DNA of 64,000 nt from Aquimarina algiphila (GCF_007489275.1 NZ_VLNR01000006.1:1-64000); one strand, 5' to 3'. Positions 36,083 to 45,145 are shown, counted from the first letter of the stretch. Program-made: numbers and translations. Notes: generated by a model not told the origin, from the sequence alone.

Positions 36083-37045
36083 TCAATTTTTTAAGGTCCC
36101 TGTTAAACTTGTTTTTTTACCATACAATTTTTGCGATATTCCATTTAGATAACTTTCGCGATTTACCCCGTCCAAATTATACATCACAAAAGCTCCATAC
36201 CCATCATTTTTTGTTCTTTGCGCAAAATTACTTGCCGTAGAAGAAGGTGTTTGTGTAACATCAACTGCTGCTGCAGACAGTTTTCCTTTTCCTAATCCTG
36301 GAACTGTAATATTACTATATGATCCATAAAATGGTTGAAAACCATAATCTAAAAACTGACCCGCTTTTTTACCATTCGACATCATTTGATTAACAGATTC
36401 TCCTATACGATAATAGGTAATTATTTTATTACTAGGCATAGCAGCTCTTAATTCTTGTAGTAACCAAATAAATGATTTATTATTAATAGCTGGTCGTCCT
36501 GATATAGTTTCATATTTTGCAAATTCATCATCTAAGTCTACTCCATCTAATCCATTATTCTTAACCACATTAGCTACTTGTTTCGCAAATTTTTTAGCTG
36601 CACCTCGTGTAGGAAAATTTGAAATACCAACTGCCTGATGATTCCCTAAAATCGAAAGCAGTACTTTAATCCCTTTTCTTTGTAAAGGTTTGATAGTTGT
36701 ATTTCTATTCCTTAATACCTTTGTCACATTGTTATTCATAAATAATACATGTGTTCTAGATGCATTTTTGTAATTAATATTAGCAGCAAAAATTACAGCA
36801 ATATCAATCATTGGTTTTCCATTTGGTAATGTATAAGCTATTGCATTTTCCATAGCATTATCATTCACTTCTATATACATTACAGATGCTGGGTTTTTTA
36901 AACCATGTGCTTTTACTTCTACCTCATTGAATTCTTCTTGATTAACCTGTTCTTCATTAATTTCATCTTTAGAACATGATAGTGCTAAAAACATTAAAAA
37001 CAAGACAAAAACAGTTCCTTTAATTTTTCTAATTTGTGTGTACAT
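36083..37045 (-). CDS. GH18 endo-beta-N-acetylglucosaminidase (Endo H-like) lipoprotein
   Basis: A 320-residue lipoprotein (lipobox ALSC, cysteine 24) followed by a GH18 barrel (about 50-315). The catalytic motif LDGVDLDDEFA gives DxxDxDxE at D167/D170/D172 with acid/base E174, and the DDE(F/Y)A sequence around it is the Endo H/Endo F1 type that cleaves the chitobiose core of N-glycans. It may release high-mannose glycans from glycoproteins at the cell surface. It is not part of a visible glycan-utilisation operon. Confidence 0.87.
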   Translation of the reverse strand: MYTQIRKIKGTVFVLFLMFLALSCSKDEINEEQVNQEEFNEVEVKAHGLKNPASVMYIEVNDNAMENAIAYTLPNGKPMIDIAVIFAANINYKNASRTHVLFMNNNVTKVLRNRNTTIKPLQRKGIKVLLSILGNHQAVGISNFPTRGAAKKFAKQVANVVKNNGLDGVDLDDEFAKYETISGRPAINNKSFIWLLQELRAAMPSNKIITYYRIGESVNQMMSNGKKAGQFLDYGFQPFYGSYSNITVPGLGKGKLSAAAVDVTQTPSSTASNFAQRTKNDGYGAFVMYNLDGVNRESYLNGISQKLYGKKTSLTGTLKN

Positions 37046-37242
37046 ATTTATTGAGTTTTAAAAGTTACTTGATCATTATTTTCTAAGCTCTCCATACTAT
37101 AATCATGAAAAATTCAGAAAATTTGTGCATCGCACAAGTAAATAAATTGATAATACGATAACAGTTGGTTAATTGCGAGAAAACTTTTAAAGTTTCTAAC
37201 AAGAAGTTTTTACATCAAATAAAATATATTCTTATACTGTAT
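37046..37242. other. Intergenic spacer between the GH18 start and a promoter-like site
   Basis: AT-rich DNA with no open frame of interest; the GH18 promoter should lie here but no CAAAnnTA box (minus-strand -7) is obvious. Confidence 0.4.
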
Positions 37243-37510
37243 TTGATAGATACGTTGACAATATATTTGATCTAGTACTTATTCTCCCAAAAAAAAAGAC
37301 GAATGACGAATCAAAAACGATGAATGTAGATTAAATTCTTTAAAAATTTAATCATACAACTATTATCTATAGTGTTTTTAGAATTTAAAAAAGGAAAGAG
37401 AGTTTCTTGTATAAGAAAGAATACAACATAGTCCATATTTTTTATAAAATAACTATGAATAAAATTATGAAGCCTCTTTTCAAAAAAATGAAAGAGGCTT
37501 TTTTTGTCCA
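37243..37510 (+). ncRNA. Candidate small RNA: orphan promoter and terminator
   Basis: TTG (37243-37245) and TATATTTG (37262-37269) form a promoter-like pair, 16 bases apart. A strong hairpin with AAGCCTCTTT / AAAGAGGCTT arms (37470-37500) and a run of seven T follows about 200 bases later. No plus-strand gene precedes the terminator: the nearest coding sequence upstream, GH18, is on the other strand. A 65-codon frame here (37407-37604) runs through the terminator and is not credible. The region could express a transcript of about 230 bases, either a small RNA or a very short peptide. Confidence 0.35.
37470..37507 (+). terminator. Strong rho-independent terminator with no upstream gene
   Basis: Arms AAGCCTCTTT and AAAGAGGCTT (extended by a C-G pair) enclose an A-rich loop and lead into TTTTTTTG. 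The T-tract is only on the plus strand, so it acts rightward. Confidence 0.85.
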
Positions 37511-37796
37511 TTCCAAAATCAGATCATTAATCATCGATATGAAATTTGTGTTTACCTATGGATTGCATTTGAAGAAGATGCTGGAAGCTCTTTTAAAAAT
37601 TTAACAACAGTTCGTAAGCTTAACCCTAGTCTTAAAAATATTCTTGAAAATTTCATAATACGTTTTTCTTTATATAACGTATGAATACTTTTGAGCCCTA
37701 CCCTATCCTCTAAACTTTATCATTATAGAATAATGAAAAAAAGTTTAGCCATTACCGTATATAACTACAATGAGGCATATTTATTAAAACTATATT
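37511..37796. other. Intergenic tail before the acyltransferase stop
   Basis: No gene or clear structure is seen in these bases. Short frames in it are AT-rich and unsupported. Confidence 0.4.
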
Positions 37797-38600
37797 TTAA
37801 TATTCCCATTTTCTTTTTTTATTCAATTCCTCTTCTGCCTCTAATTCTTCTTGAGGAATCACTTTTAGAAAAGAAGGGTGTTGTTCTATAGCAAATTCTA
37901 ATTTACCTACAATATCATCTGTAGTGTCATTTTCATAATCGATATCCAGCGGTTCCTTGATAACCATTGACTGTAATATTCCACGCTTTTTAATTCGAAT
38001 ACCTTTTTTATCAAAAGATCTTCTAAATCCATCAATAACTATAGGAATGACAATAGGTTTATATTGTTTTATAATATGGGCAGTTCCTTTTCTAATAGGC
38101 TTAAACGGTTTTGTTGTTCCTTGTGGAAATGTAATTACCCATCCATCTTCTAAAGCCCGTGAGATATTAGTAATATCGCTCATTTTTACCTGACGATTAA
38201 CATCTTTTCCTTTATCTCTCCAGGTACGTTCTACTGTTATCGCTCCAGCATATGCTAAAATCCTTGCTAACAGCCCAGCTCTCATTGTCTCTTTTGCCGC
38301 AACATAATAAAGATTCATTTTTGGTTGCCACAAGTATCCCACATTTTTAATCGAATCTGTACGTCCGCTTAAACTAGCATTAAATACATGAAACATTGCT
38401 ACCACATCTGCAAAATAGGTTTGGTGATTAGAAACAAATAGAACACCATTATCTGGAAGGTCTTTAAAAACTTCACTTCCTTCTATTTGTAATTCATTAA
38501 AACCTCTATACCGTCTATGCGTTAGCCCTCCCATGATACGGATGAGCCATTTTTTTAGAAATAATATATGACCAAATGGATTTCTTTTAAATAATCCCAT
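37797..38600 (-). CDS. Lysophospholipid (1-acylglycerol-3-phosphate) acyltransferase family protein
   Basis: A 267-residue PlsC-type acyltransferase. The acceptor motif reads SNHQTYFAD (H59 and D65), one residue longer between His and Asp than the textbook HX4D, and motif III reads FPQGTTK where FPEGTR is usual. A hydrophobic N-terminal region would hold it at the inner membrane for phospholipid synthesis. It is 45 bases downstream of the Nudix gene, with its own -7 box. The changes from consensus may mark a flavobacterial subfamily. Confidence 0.82.
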   Translation of the reverse strand: MGLFKRNPFGHILFLKKWLIRIMGGLTHRRYRGFNELQIEGSEVFKDLPDNGVLFVSNHQTYFADVVAMFHVFNASLSGRTDSIKNVGYLWQPKMNLYYVAAKETMRAGLLARILAYAGAITVERTWRDKGKDVNRQVKMSDITNISRALEDGWVITFPQGTTKPFKPIRKGTAHIIKQYKPIVIPIVIDGFRRSFDKKGIRIKKRGILQSMVIKEPLDIDYENDTTDDIVGKLEFAIEQHPSFLKVIPQEELEAEEELNKKRKWEY

Positions 38601-38632
38601 ATGTTTTAGAAAACTCGTTGTATTAAGAACGT

Positions 38633-38640
38633 CAAATATA
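38633..38640 (-). promoter_or_regulatory. -7 box for the acyltransferase gene
   Basis: CAAATATA on the plus strand reads TATATTTG on the minus strand, 32 bases before the start codon. A well-spaced -33 TTG is not seen. Confidence 0.35.
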
Positions 38641-38645
38641 CAAAA

Positions 38646-39290
38646 TCATAAGGCCATTGACTGCCTTATAGAGATTTTAAGCTCGCTAAGCATCATCGCT
38701 GTTGCACCCCAAACCACATAACCATTTAATTCAAAGGAAGGTACCTCTATATTTTTCGCATAAGATGTTGACAATTTTTGTGGGACCACGTTTCTTTCAT
38801 CCAATAATTTTGATAATGGTACTTCTATGATTTTTGCCACCTCTTCTTCTTGTGCTACAAAGTCGGGACGGTTTTCTGTAAAACCTAAAAACGGATGCAC
38901 CCAAAAATTAGATGGAGGAATATATACTTTTGTTAAAGTTTTAATGACTTTAACTGTATTTGTGTTTACGCCTACTTCTTCCTGAGTTTCACGTAATGCA
39001 GTTTCTTTATAATTTAAATCATGTTGTTCTACTTTCCCTCCTGGTAATGCAATTTGTCCAGAATGTACTCCTTCATAATCTGGTCTTAATATCAAAACTA
39101 TATGAGTAATCCCTTCCTTGGGATAAAAAAGCATCATAACCGCAGCATTTCGAGGATTTCTTTCTTCTATTTTAAGTTTATTTAATTCTTTTATTCGAAG
39201 ATCAGGAGCCATAATAAAATGCGAAGATTCGCCCGGTACTGACATTTTCTTTATTTTTGGAATTAAATTTTTAAATGTTTCAAATGTCAT
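38646..39290 (-). CDS. CoA pyrophosphatase-type Nudix hydrolase
   Basis: A 214-residue Nudix protein. The UPF0035/NudL-type sequence SGQIALPGGKVEQHD lies before the Nudix box core ETALRETQEEVGV (about residues 108-120). This branch hydrolyses coenzyme A and its derivatives to acyl-phosphopantetheine and 3',5'-ADP. The start at 39290 overlaps by 16 bases the divergent cyclophilin gene, so the two genes share their promoter region. Confidence 0.88.
   Translation of the reverse strand: MTFETFKNLIPKIKKMSVPGESSHFIMAPDLRIKELNKLKIEERNPRNAAVMMLFYPKEGITHIVLILRPDYEGVHSGQIALPGGKVEQHDLNYKETALRETQEEVGVNTNTVKVIKTLTKVYIPPSNFWVHPFLGFTENRPDFVAQEEEVAKIIEVPLSKLLDERNVVPQKLSTSYAKNIEVPSFELNGYVVWGATAMMLSELKISIRQSMAL
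39252..39259 (+). promoter_or_regulatory. -7 box for the cyclophilin lipoprotein gene
   Basis: TATTTTTG fits TAnnTTTG and is followed 15 bases later by the ATG at 39275. It lies inside the 5' end of the divergent Nudix gene. No -33 TTG is seen at the right distance. Confidence 0.4.
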
Positions 39291-40036
39291 TTACCAAATC
39301 AATTTTATGCTTTTGCGTAAGTATTATCTTATTCTCTAATTGTGAAGATACACATTCTAAAAAAAACAAGCAGAGTACAGAAAGAAATAAAGATACTATC
39401 AGGATAAAGGAAACAAAGAAAATAAATGAAGAAGTTTCTTCTAAGGTAAAAGCTGATATAGAAGAAAAAATCTATAACGAAGAACCATTTAAACTTTCAA
39501 ACAAAAACCTAAGAGAATTCATGAGTGCCTATGGTAAAGAGAATCCAGAAACTTTGGTTAACATAAAGACAACATATGGTGATATACATATAAAATTATA
39601 TAAAGAGACTCCTATACATAGAGCAAACTTTATTTATCTGGTTAAACAAAAGTATTTTGATGAGACTTTTTTCTACCGTGTAGCCAAAGGATTTGTTATT
39701 CAAGGAGGCAATAGTGATCGTCAACAAACCGCAAACAAACGTTTTGAAATTGGAGAATATACTATCCCCCAAGAGCCGGTAAAAGGCCTTAAACATGTTC
39801 GTGGTGCGGTTGCCCTATCCAAACAATGGGTGGATAACCCTTCTAATCGTTCTACACCTTATGAGTTTTTTATTGTAATTGCAAAGAAAGGAGCTGCTCA
39901 TTTGGATGGAGAACACACTATTTTTGGAAAAGTTGTTAAAGGAATGAATGTAGCTGATAAAATATCTAATGTTCCTGTCGATGGAAGCGAATGGCCTAAA
40001 GAAAATATTTTTATAACAGCCGAAGTCATTCAATAG
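39275..40036 (+). CDS. Cyclophilin-type peptidyl-prolyl isomerase lipoprotein
   Basis: A 253-residue lipoprotein (lipobox FSNC, cysteine 23) with a lysine/glutamate-rich linker and a cyclophilin domain (about 88-253). The domain shows TTYGDIHIKLYKETPIHRAN, FFYRVAKGFVIQGG, the VRGAVALSKQ strand and HTIFGKVVKGMNVADKI. It would fold exported proteins in the periplasm or at the outer membrane. The ATG at 39275 is used; the in-frame ATG at 39284 gives an equally good signal peptide. The first 16 bases overlap the divergent Nudix gene. Confidence 0.9.
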   Translation: MFQMSFTKSILCFCVSIILFSNCEDTHSKKNKQSTERNKDTIRIKETKKINEEVSSKVKADIEEKIYNEEPFKLSNKNLREFMSAYGKENPETLVNIKTTYGDIHIKLYKETPIHRANFIYLVKQKYFDETFFYRVAKGFVIQGGNSDRQQTANKRFEIGEYTIPQEPVKGLKHVRGAVALSKQWVDNPSNRSTPYEFFIVIAKKGAAHLDGEHTIFGKVVKGMNVADKISNVPVDGSEWPKENIFITAEVIQ

Positions 40037-40176
40037 GTTTGAGGTTTGAGTAATAAACCTTAACACTTAAACTGTAAACTGTTTTACTTTTTTAATATTC
40101 CATAATTTAGAAAATTCTTGATTTATTAAATGCCTGAGAACACTTGATTAAAAAAGCAAACAAAAATCAAATAGAT

Positions 40177-42864
40177 TTAGAACCTATAACTAGCCTTAAG
40201 CAAAGCGTATCTTGGGAGCAATCTATATGCTGTACTTGAAATGTTGGTATCGCTCACCAAATAATTTCTAAAACTTTCTGTATTTAACAAATTGTTTCCA
40301 ATCAAAGAAAAACTTAGAGCTTTGTTATTTGGTTTGTAATTGATCTCAAAATCTATAAAATTATAAGTGTTGTCATCATTTTCTAAATTAGTAAAATAAT
40401 AACGTTCTGATTGTAATTGTAAGTTTAGTTTGGAACTAACTACAAATGAAAGGTCAAGAAAAGATGTGTTTTGTGTTGCAGTATTCGTTACACTTGTTGT
40501 CTCAATTTCTGTTGTATCCCAAGTTGTGCCAAAGTGATAATTAAAAATCCCTCTAAAACCAGATCTTATTTCAAAACCATATTTGTAATTCTGATTTTCT
40601 ACTGATCTTAAATCTGTACTGTTTACTATATTTTTAAATTCTGCCTGCGAATACGAAAATTTAATTTTAATATTATTCCTAATGAATCTTAAATATCGAT
40701 CTAAACCAGCATTAATTCTATAAAACTCTCTATCAGGAATAATCAATTTTGTGGTTTGTATAACATTTTGAGTGATTATAGAATTAGTACTTAAAAAGTC
40801 TTTGTCTTTAATATATGATAATGATATGTTAGCGATAAAACGATCTCCAAAATTACCAAGATTATATCCCGCAAATATCCTGATAGAATTAAGTTGATTA
40901 AATTTTCCCGTTCCTCTTGAAAAATTTCTGTAACCCGTACTTATATAATTACTGTAAAGATCTGATATGTTGGCATTAGAATTAGAGTTTTCAATATATG
41001 TAAAAGCTCTATTTCTTTTATTAATCTCCCAGTCAAAACTTAATTTTGAATTTACTAAAACAGGAGACTCCTCTACTTTCTGATTGGTTTCATCTAACAT
41101 ATTAAACAACTGGTGTCCTTCTAAATTGAAACCTATACTAGTATTATTTAACTTTTTTCTATACCCTGAACTCAAATATAGATCGTGTGTCTGATATTTA
41201 ATACTATTTTTATATTCTTCTGGGTTAAGTACTATGTTTTCATTTTCTTTTAGAAAAAAATCAGAAAATAATTCATCTTCTCTGAATTCGTAACCCACAC
41301 TAAAATCTAGTAAATCTTTATTCTTTTTTCTATCTAGTACATGGGCTTTTATCCCAGTGTACTTAAATTCATTCTCACTAAATTGTTGTATTCTATTTAC
41401 TTCTTGAACAGCGGGAAATAACTCTTCAAATAAAAATTGGTTGGTAGTATACTCCTGAGGTTTTTTCTCATTAATATATCTAGCTGTTAACAATAGCACC
41501 TTATTATCTTTAAACCTATTACTATATTTAACCATATGATCATGCAACGCATTGGTATCATCTAGCTCTTCATTATTTTCGAGATCGTTGAATACTAATA
41601 GCGAACCTGTCTTTACTGATGATCTATTATATTTTCCTTCATATTCTAACATCTTGGTTTCTGAGATGTCATAGTTCAACTCGACTCTTCCAAATCCAAC
41701 ATTGGTCGTTTTACCTAAAGCATAATTTTCAGTATTGGTAAATGATGACGTATTTATAAAAAAAGCATCAAATCCTTCTCTAAAAAATTTAGTGTTATCT
41801 GAATTAAATAAACCGAGTACTTTAAGATCTATTTTAGAGGATAATTTAAAAATAGAGTTTAAAGAGACTAACTCTGCGTTATTAAAATTTGTTCTTGACT
41901 TCTTTAACCCTGGTACTTGTGCACTCAAAGTAATCAAAGAATATACTCTTTGATTCTCTCCTACCATACCTGGTTCATCATCATAATTTTGAGCTTCGAT
42001 TAAACCTCGTACATCATCTGTTACATCTTCACCAATATTATTAAGGCTTCCTAATAAGAAGTATTTATTTTTTTTACCAAAACTAGACACTGTTGCATCC
42101 ACATCGTACCTATCCTCTGAAATTACTCCGTAACCAGGTGATATACTCCCGAACCATTCTCTTTTAAAATCTTCATCGAGTTTTAGATTAAGTGCTACTT
42201 TTTCACTTTCTTCAATCCCTTTTAATAGCTTATTGTTGGAGTATCGTCTTAGTACCTCAACCTTATCCACAGCATCTACATTTAGGTTTTTGGTCAATAG
42301 TTTATATCCTTTTTTAAAGAAATCATCACCTTCTACCATTACCTTTTCTACCTCTCTGCCATCTACTTTGATTGTGCCTGTTTCTGAAACATCGACACCA
42401 GGTAATTTTCTAAGTAAATCCTCTACAACAGCTTCTTCTCCCTGTTTAAATGAGGAAGCATTAAAAACAATGGTATCTCTTTTTTCTGTTATCGCTCTTT
42501 CTGATGCAATAATCACTTCGTCTAACTCATATGAGGTCGCATATAAAACGGCATCTTTTTGGATGGCTATATGGTCTTCTAAAGTAACCTCAACATTTTG
42601 TGTAGCGTACCCTAACCCTGAAAAACTTAAGGTAAATTCTCCTGTAGCATCAGACTGTAAAACATACTGCCCTTTTTGATCTGTATAGGCAAAAGCAATA
42701 ATGGTTTGGGAATCTTTTTGTTTTAAAAAGACATTAGCGGATACAATAGGATTAGCGATAGAATCCTTAACTGTACCCGAAATCGTAGATTGGGCAGATA
42801 AAAAATTGCCTAATAAAATAAATACTAGGCAACTATAATAAGATAATGTTCTATTTTTGATCAA
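40177..42864 (-). CDS. TonB-receptor-like outer-membrane beta-barrel protein (GLPGLI partner)
   Basis: An 895-residue outer-membrane protein from a TTG at 42864. This start gives a clean signal peptide ending FLSAQ and leaves 22 bases to the upstream stop. An ATG at 42936 would overlap the GLPGLI gene by 50 bases and put a 24-residue leader before the signal. A carboxypeptidase-like domain (TISGTVKDSIANPIVSANVF) is followed by a plug-like part (LLRKLPGVDVSETGTIKVDG) and a long barrel. This receptor type recurs beside GLPGLI genes in Bacteroidetes. The ligand is unknown; a peptide is one possibility given the small exported peptide in the operon. Confidence 0.85.
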   Translation of the reverse strand: MIKNRTLSYYSCLVFILLGNFLSAQSTISGTVKDSIANPIVSANVFLKQKDSQTIIAFAYTDQKGQYVLQSDATGEFTLSFSGLGYATQNVEVTLEDHIAIQKDAVLYATSYELDEVIIASERAITEKRDTIVFNASSFKQGEEAVVEDLLRKLPGVDVSETGTIKVDGREVEKVMVEGDDFFKKGYKLLTKNLNVDAVDKVEVLRRYSNNKLLKGIEESEKVALNLKLDEDFKREWFGSISPGYGVISEDRYDVDATVSSFGKKNKYFLLGSLNNIGEDVTDDVRGLIEAQNYDDEPGMVGENQRVYSLITLSAQVPGLKKSRTNFNNAELVSLNSIFKLSSKIDLKVLGLFNSDNTKFFREGFDAFFINTSSFTNTENYALGKTTNVGFGRVELNYDISETKMLEYEGKYNRSSVKTGSLLVFNDLENNEELDDTNALHDHMVKYSNRFKDNKVLLLTARYINEKKPQEYTTNQFLFEELFPAVQEVNRIQQFSENEFKYTGIKAHVLDRKKNKDLLDFSVGYEFREDELFSDFFLKENENIVLNPEEYKNSIKYQTHDLYLSSGYRKKLNNTSIGFNLEGHQLFNMLDETNQKVEESPVLVNSKLSFDWEINKRNRAFTYIENSNSNANISDLYSNYISTGYRNFSRGTGKFNQLNSIRIFAGYNLGNFGDRFIANISLSYIKDKDFLSTNSIITQNVIQTTKLIIPDREFYRINAGLDRYLRFIRNNIKIKFSYSQAEFKNIVNSTDLRSVENQNYKYGFEIRSGFRGIFNYHFGTTWDTTEIETTSVTNTATQNTSFLDLSFVVSSKLNLQLQSERYYFTNLENDDNTYNFIDFEINYKPNNKALSFSLIGNNLLNTESFRNYLVSDTNISSTAYRLLPRYALLKASYRF

Positions 42865-42886
42865 GATATAAAATATACTTCTAAAA

Positions 42887-43681
42887 CTATTTAAAAATCT
42901 CCAAACTAAGATCCTCTGCTTTGGGGCATTCATCACAATCTCGTTTTAATTGTGTTCCTCTTGGAAGAGTAGAAAGCAACATTGCTTCAAAATTCTTTTG
43001 CCTATTTTTAATGGCTTCAATATATTTATCCATAGTAGACATATTATCAACCATAGGTGAAATCAATCCATCCTCAATTTCTTTAGTCTTAACATTTACA
43101 CTCAATTTAGCAACCCTAAAGCTAAATTTATTTCTATCCTCATCAACTTGCAAAATTAACCCAGGTAATCCACCTAATTTCCATGGACCAAAAGATACTG
43201 GTATGTCAGTTGTAAACCAAACTGTATATTCTCTTCCTCTAAAAAGTCCAATTGCTTTTTGACAAGAATATTTCCCTATTTTTTTTCTTTCTTTTGACAA
43301 CTTCCATTTAATATTAGCTACGTCTTCTTTTACAATGAACATTTCACGAACTATCTCTTCCTGAAAAAGCATTGTTTTTTCTTTCAAATCAGTGTATACA
43401 TAATCCCTAGGAGAATCTGAGTCTATAACTTTTCTTTGTATCATTTCACCAGTTGTTTCCATTACACCAAGATCATCTATATTATCAATACGCTCAGCTC
43501 TTCCATTAGCTACGAAATTTGAAAATTGATTATTAAAATAAAGTAAATATGGTCTAACAAAAGTGGTTCCATCAGGATTATTAATCACAAAATTATAATC
43601 AATTATCCCATTTATCTTTCCTTGCGCATTTGCGGAATAATTAATTACTAATGCTAATACTATGTATATTATTTTTTTCAT
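42887..43681 (-). CDS. GLPGLI family protein
   Basis: A 264-residue exported protein with signal peptide (1-19, ending ANAQ) and the family motif GGLPGLIL at about residues 170-177, preceded by WFTTDIPVSFGPWKL. The protein ends with a CDECPKAEDL stretch holding two cysteines. The function of GLPGLI proteins is not known; they are usually encoded beside the receptor type found downstream here. A small secreted peptide gene lies 54 bases upstream. Confidence 0.92.
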   Translation of the reverse strand: MKKIIYIVLALVINYSANAQGKINGIIDYNFVINNPDGTTFVRPYLLYFNNQFSNFVANGRAERIDNIDDLGVMETTGEMIQRKVIDSDSPRDYVYTDLKEKTMLFQEEIVREMFIVKEDVANIKWKLSKERKKIGKYSCQKAIGLFRGREYTVWFTTDIPVSFGPWKLGGLPGLILQVDEDRNKFSFRVAKLSVNVKTKEIEDGLISPMVDNMSTMDKYIEAIKNRQKNFEAMLLSTLPRGTQLKRDCDECPKAEDLSLEIFK

Positions 43682-43735
43682 TTTTATTTTATTTTAAACC
43701 GTTTCTGTATAAAATTTATTCTATAATTTAATTAT

Positions 43736-43903
43736 TTAACATGGTTGATCATGAATTATAGTCATGAGTACACCATTCTCATATACGTATATATCTTTCG
43801 TACAAAAATCTTCTTCAACATTTATCTCATTATTACTATTACTTGTAGCATATGTTGCATATGCGCTTAATACGATTCCTAAGGTTAAAATGATTTTTTT
43901 CAT
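43736..43903 (-). CDS. Small exported peptide (55 residues) upstream of GLPGLI
   Basis: A 55-codon gene with an ATG at 43903 and TAA at 43736. Residues 1-19 form a signal peptide (MKKIILTLGIVLSAYATYA). The mature part is about 36 residues, acidic, with cysteines at 34 and at the last position 55 that could form a disulfide, and a hydrophobic patch YVYENGVLMTII. No family is recognised. It lies on the same strand just before GLPGLI and its receptor gene, so all three may be one operon. It may be a substrate, ligand or accessory subunit of that system (inference). Confidence 0.65.
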   Translation of the reverse strand: MKKIILTLGIVLSAYATYATSNSNNEINVEEDFCTKDIYVYENGVLMTIIHDQPC

Positions 43904-44216
43904 AATATTATTAATTTTAAAATTAATGATTTGTTTTTTATTATATAATTACAGAAACGGTTTTCTTTTTTATTCAATCCAAAATCAATAGCATTTTTAT
44001 ATAGTACTTCTATCTTATTACAATAAGAAATAAGTACATACCATCAATTTGATATTGATTAATAAAATTTATGTTGAAAATCCGATTACTGGGTAGGATA
44101 GTTGTATCGAATAATGTTACAATAGTACTACATTTTTTTGATAGAACGTATACGGTTATCGCGTACAATATTTACGCTACAATGTAATTAATTAAAAATA
44201 AGCGAAGTAGAATAAC
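43904..44216. other. Intergenic region upstream of the small peptide gene
   Basis: AT-rich DNA with no supported open frame. It should contain the promoter of the leftward peptide/GLPGLI operon, but no clear CAAAnnTA box was found. Confidence 0.4.
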
Positions 44217-44254
44217 AAAAAACAGAATACTAAATAAAAAGTATTCTGTTTTTT
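44217..44254. terminator. Terminator after the helical-protein gene, perfect 15-bp stem
   Basis: Arms AAAAAACAGAATACT and AGTATTCTGTTTTTT enclose an 8-base loop. The A/T-runs at both ends would allow action on either strand. It lies just beyond the leftward stop at 44276. Confidence 0.88.
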
Positions 44255-44275
44255 GATCATCATCAAAACCACCTA

Positions 44276-44956
44276 CTATTCTTCAATAGTATCATTACCC
44301 GATGTATTTCTAGATGGTGGTCGGTATAATTCTCGTTTGGCAGCTTGATCTTCGAATACATTATCTGCTGCTGCATTGATCTTACGCAATATTGCATGCA
44401 AATTGTTTAATCGTTCTACACGATCTGCTGTATCTACAGTACGTGTTCCTTTTTTTTGTTCTTGTTCTTTATTAGCAACCCGTAAAGTTTCTGCTAATAC
44501 CTGTGATTGATCGAGCAACTCAGCAGGTGCCCCTGCTTTTTCAAGTTCTATGTAATATTGTTTAATGGTATCTTTAAGCCCTTCCATATATTGGATCATC
44601 TTGGTTTGATTATCTTTTATTTTAGTAAACCCACCGATACCAAATTGTTTTTGTATGGCTTTTTTGCCAGGAAACGCATCTAACACCCAATATTTTAATC
44701 GTTTAAAATACTTCTGGCAAGCTTGCATAGCTTCTTCTACAACCTCTGTTTTTTGTCTTAATTGTGCCAGGTTAATGTTGTCTCCTCCTTCTGCCAGGGC
44801 ATTATCTACCATTTTTTCAAGAGTAGTCAAAAAATCCTGATTTAATTTTTTATCAAATGCAGAGAATGCCTTAATATCTGCTTTTAAATGTTCTGCGGTA
44901 GTATCTCCCCATTCTAATAGCGAACTGTCACTATATGGATAGTTTCTTCTTGACAT
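44276..44956 (-). CDS. Hypothetical helical protein
   Basis: A 226-residue soluble protein without signal or membrane segment. It is almost wholly helical and charged (KLNQDFLTTLEKMVDNALAE, LRQKTEVVEEAMQACQKYFK, RVERLNNLHAILRKINAAAD), probably a helical bundle or coiled coil. I do not recognise a family. Codon use matches the neighbours and a good terminator follows, so the gene is likely real. The repeat island lies upstream of it. Confidence 0.8.
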   Translation of the reverse strand: MSRRNYPYSDSSLLEWGDTTAEHLKADIKAFSAFDKKLNQDFLTTLEKMVDNALAEGGDNINLAQLRQKTEVVEEAMQACQKYFKRLKYWVLDAFPGKKAIQKQFGIGGFTKIKDNQTKMIQYMEGLKDTIKQYYIELEKAGAPAELLDQSQVLAETLRVANKEQEQKKGTRTVDTADRVERLNNLHAILRKINAAADNVFEDQAAKRELYRPPSRNTSGNDTIEE

Positions 44957-45074
44957 ATTATATATTTAAGTGGTTAAAATTACTTGTGAATATACAATAA
45001 AGTTTATATTAACAAAATCTAGGTGATCTCTTATGTAAAGTAAAAAGTGTGTAACCTTTATATTGTTATTTTGG

Positions 45075-45094
45075 ATTCCAGCCTACGCTGGAAT
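45075..45094. repeat. Palindromic intergenic repeat element
   Basis: ATTCCAGC CTAC GCTGGAAT is an 8-bp stem with a 4-base loop. It resembles the short dispersed GGATTCC...GGAATGAC palindromes seen in many bacterial genomes. Confidence 0.55.
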
Positions 45095-45145
45095 GACAAA
45101 AACATTGCAAAATGTATTGCTAAAGATCAATACTAAGTTGTTATT

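Noticed and set aside
37407-37604. 65-codon plus-strand frame
   Set aside because: It runs through a strong terminator hairpin and has no gene-like start context.
37691-37891. 66-codon plus-strand frame
   Set aside because: It overlaps the end of the acyltransferase gene on the other strand and has low-complexity composition.
42865-42936. ATG start at 42936 for the GLPGLI-linked receptor
   Set aside because: It overlaps the upstream gene by 50 bases and adds an arginine-rich leader before the signal peptide; the TTG at 42864 fits better. This choice is not certain.
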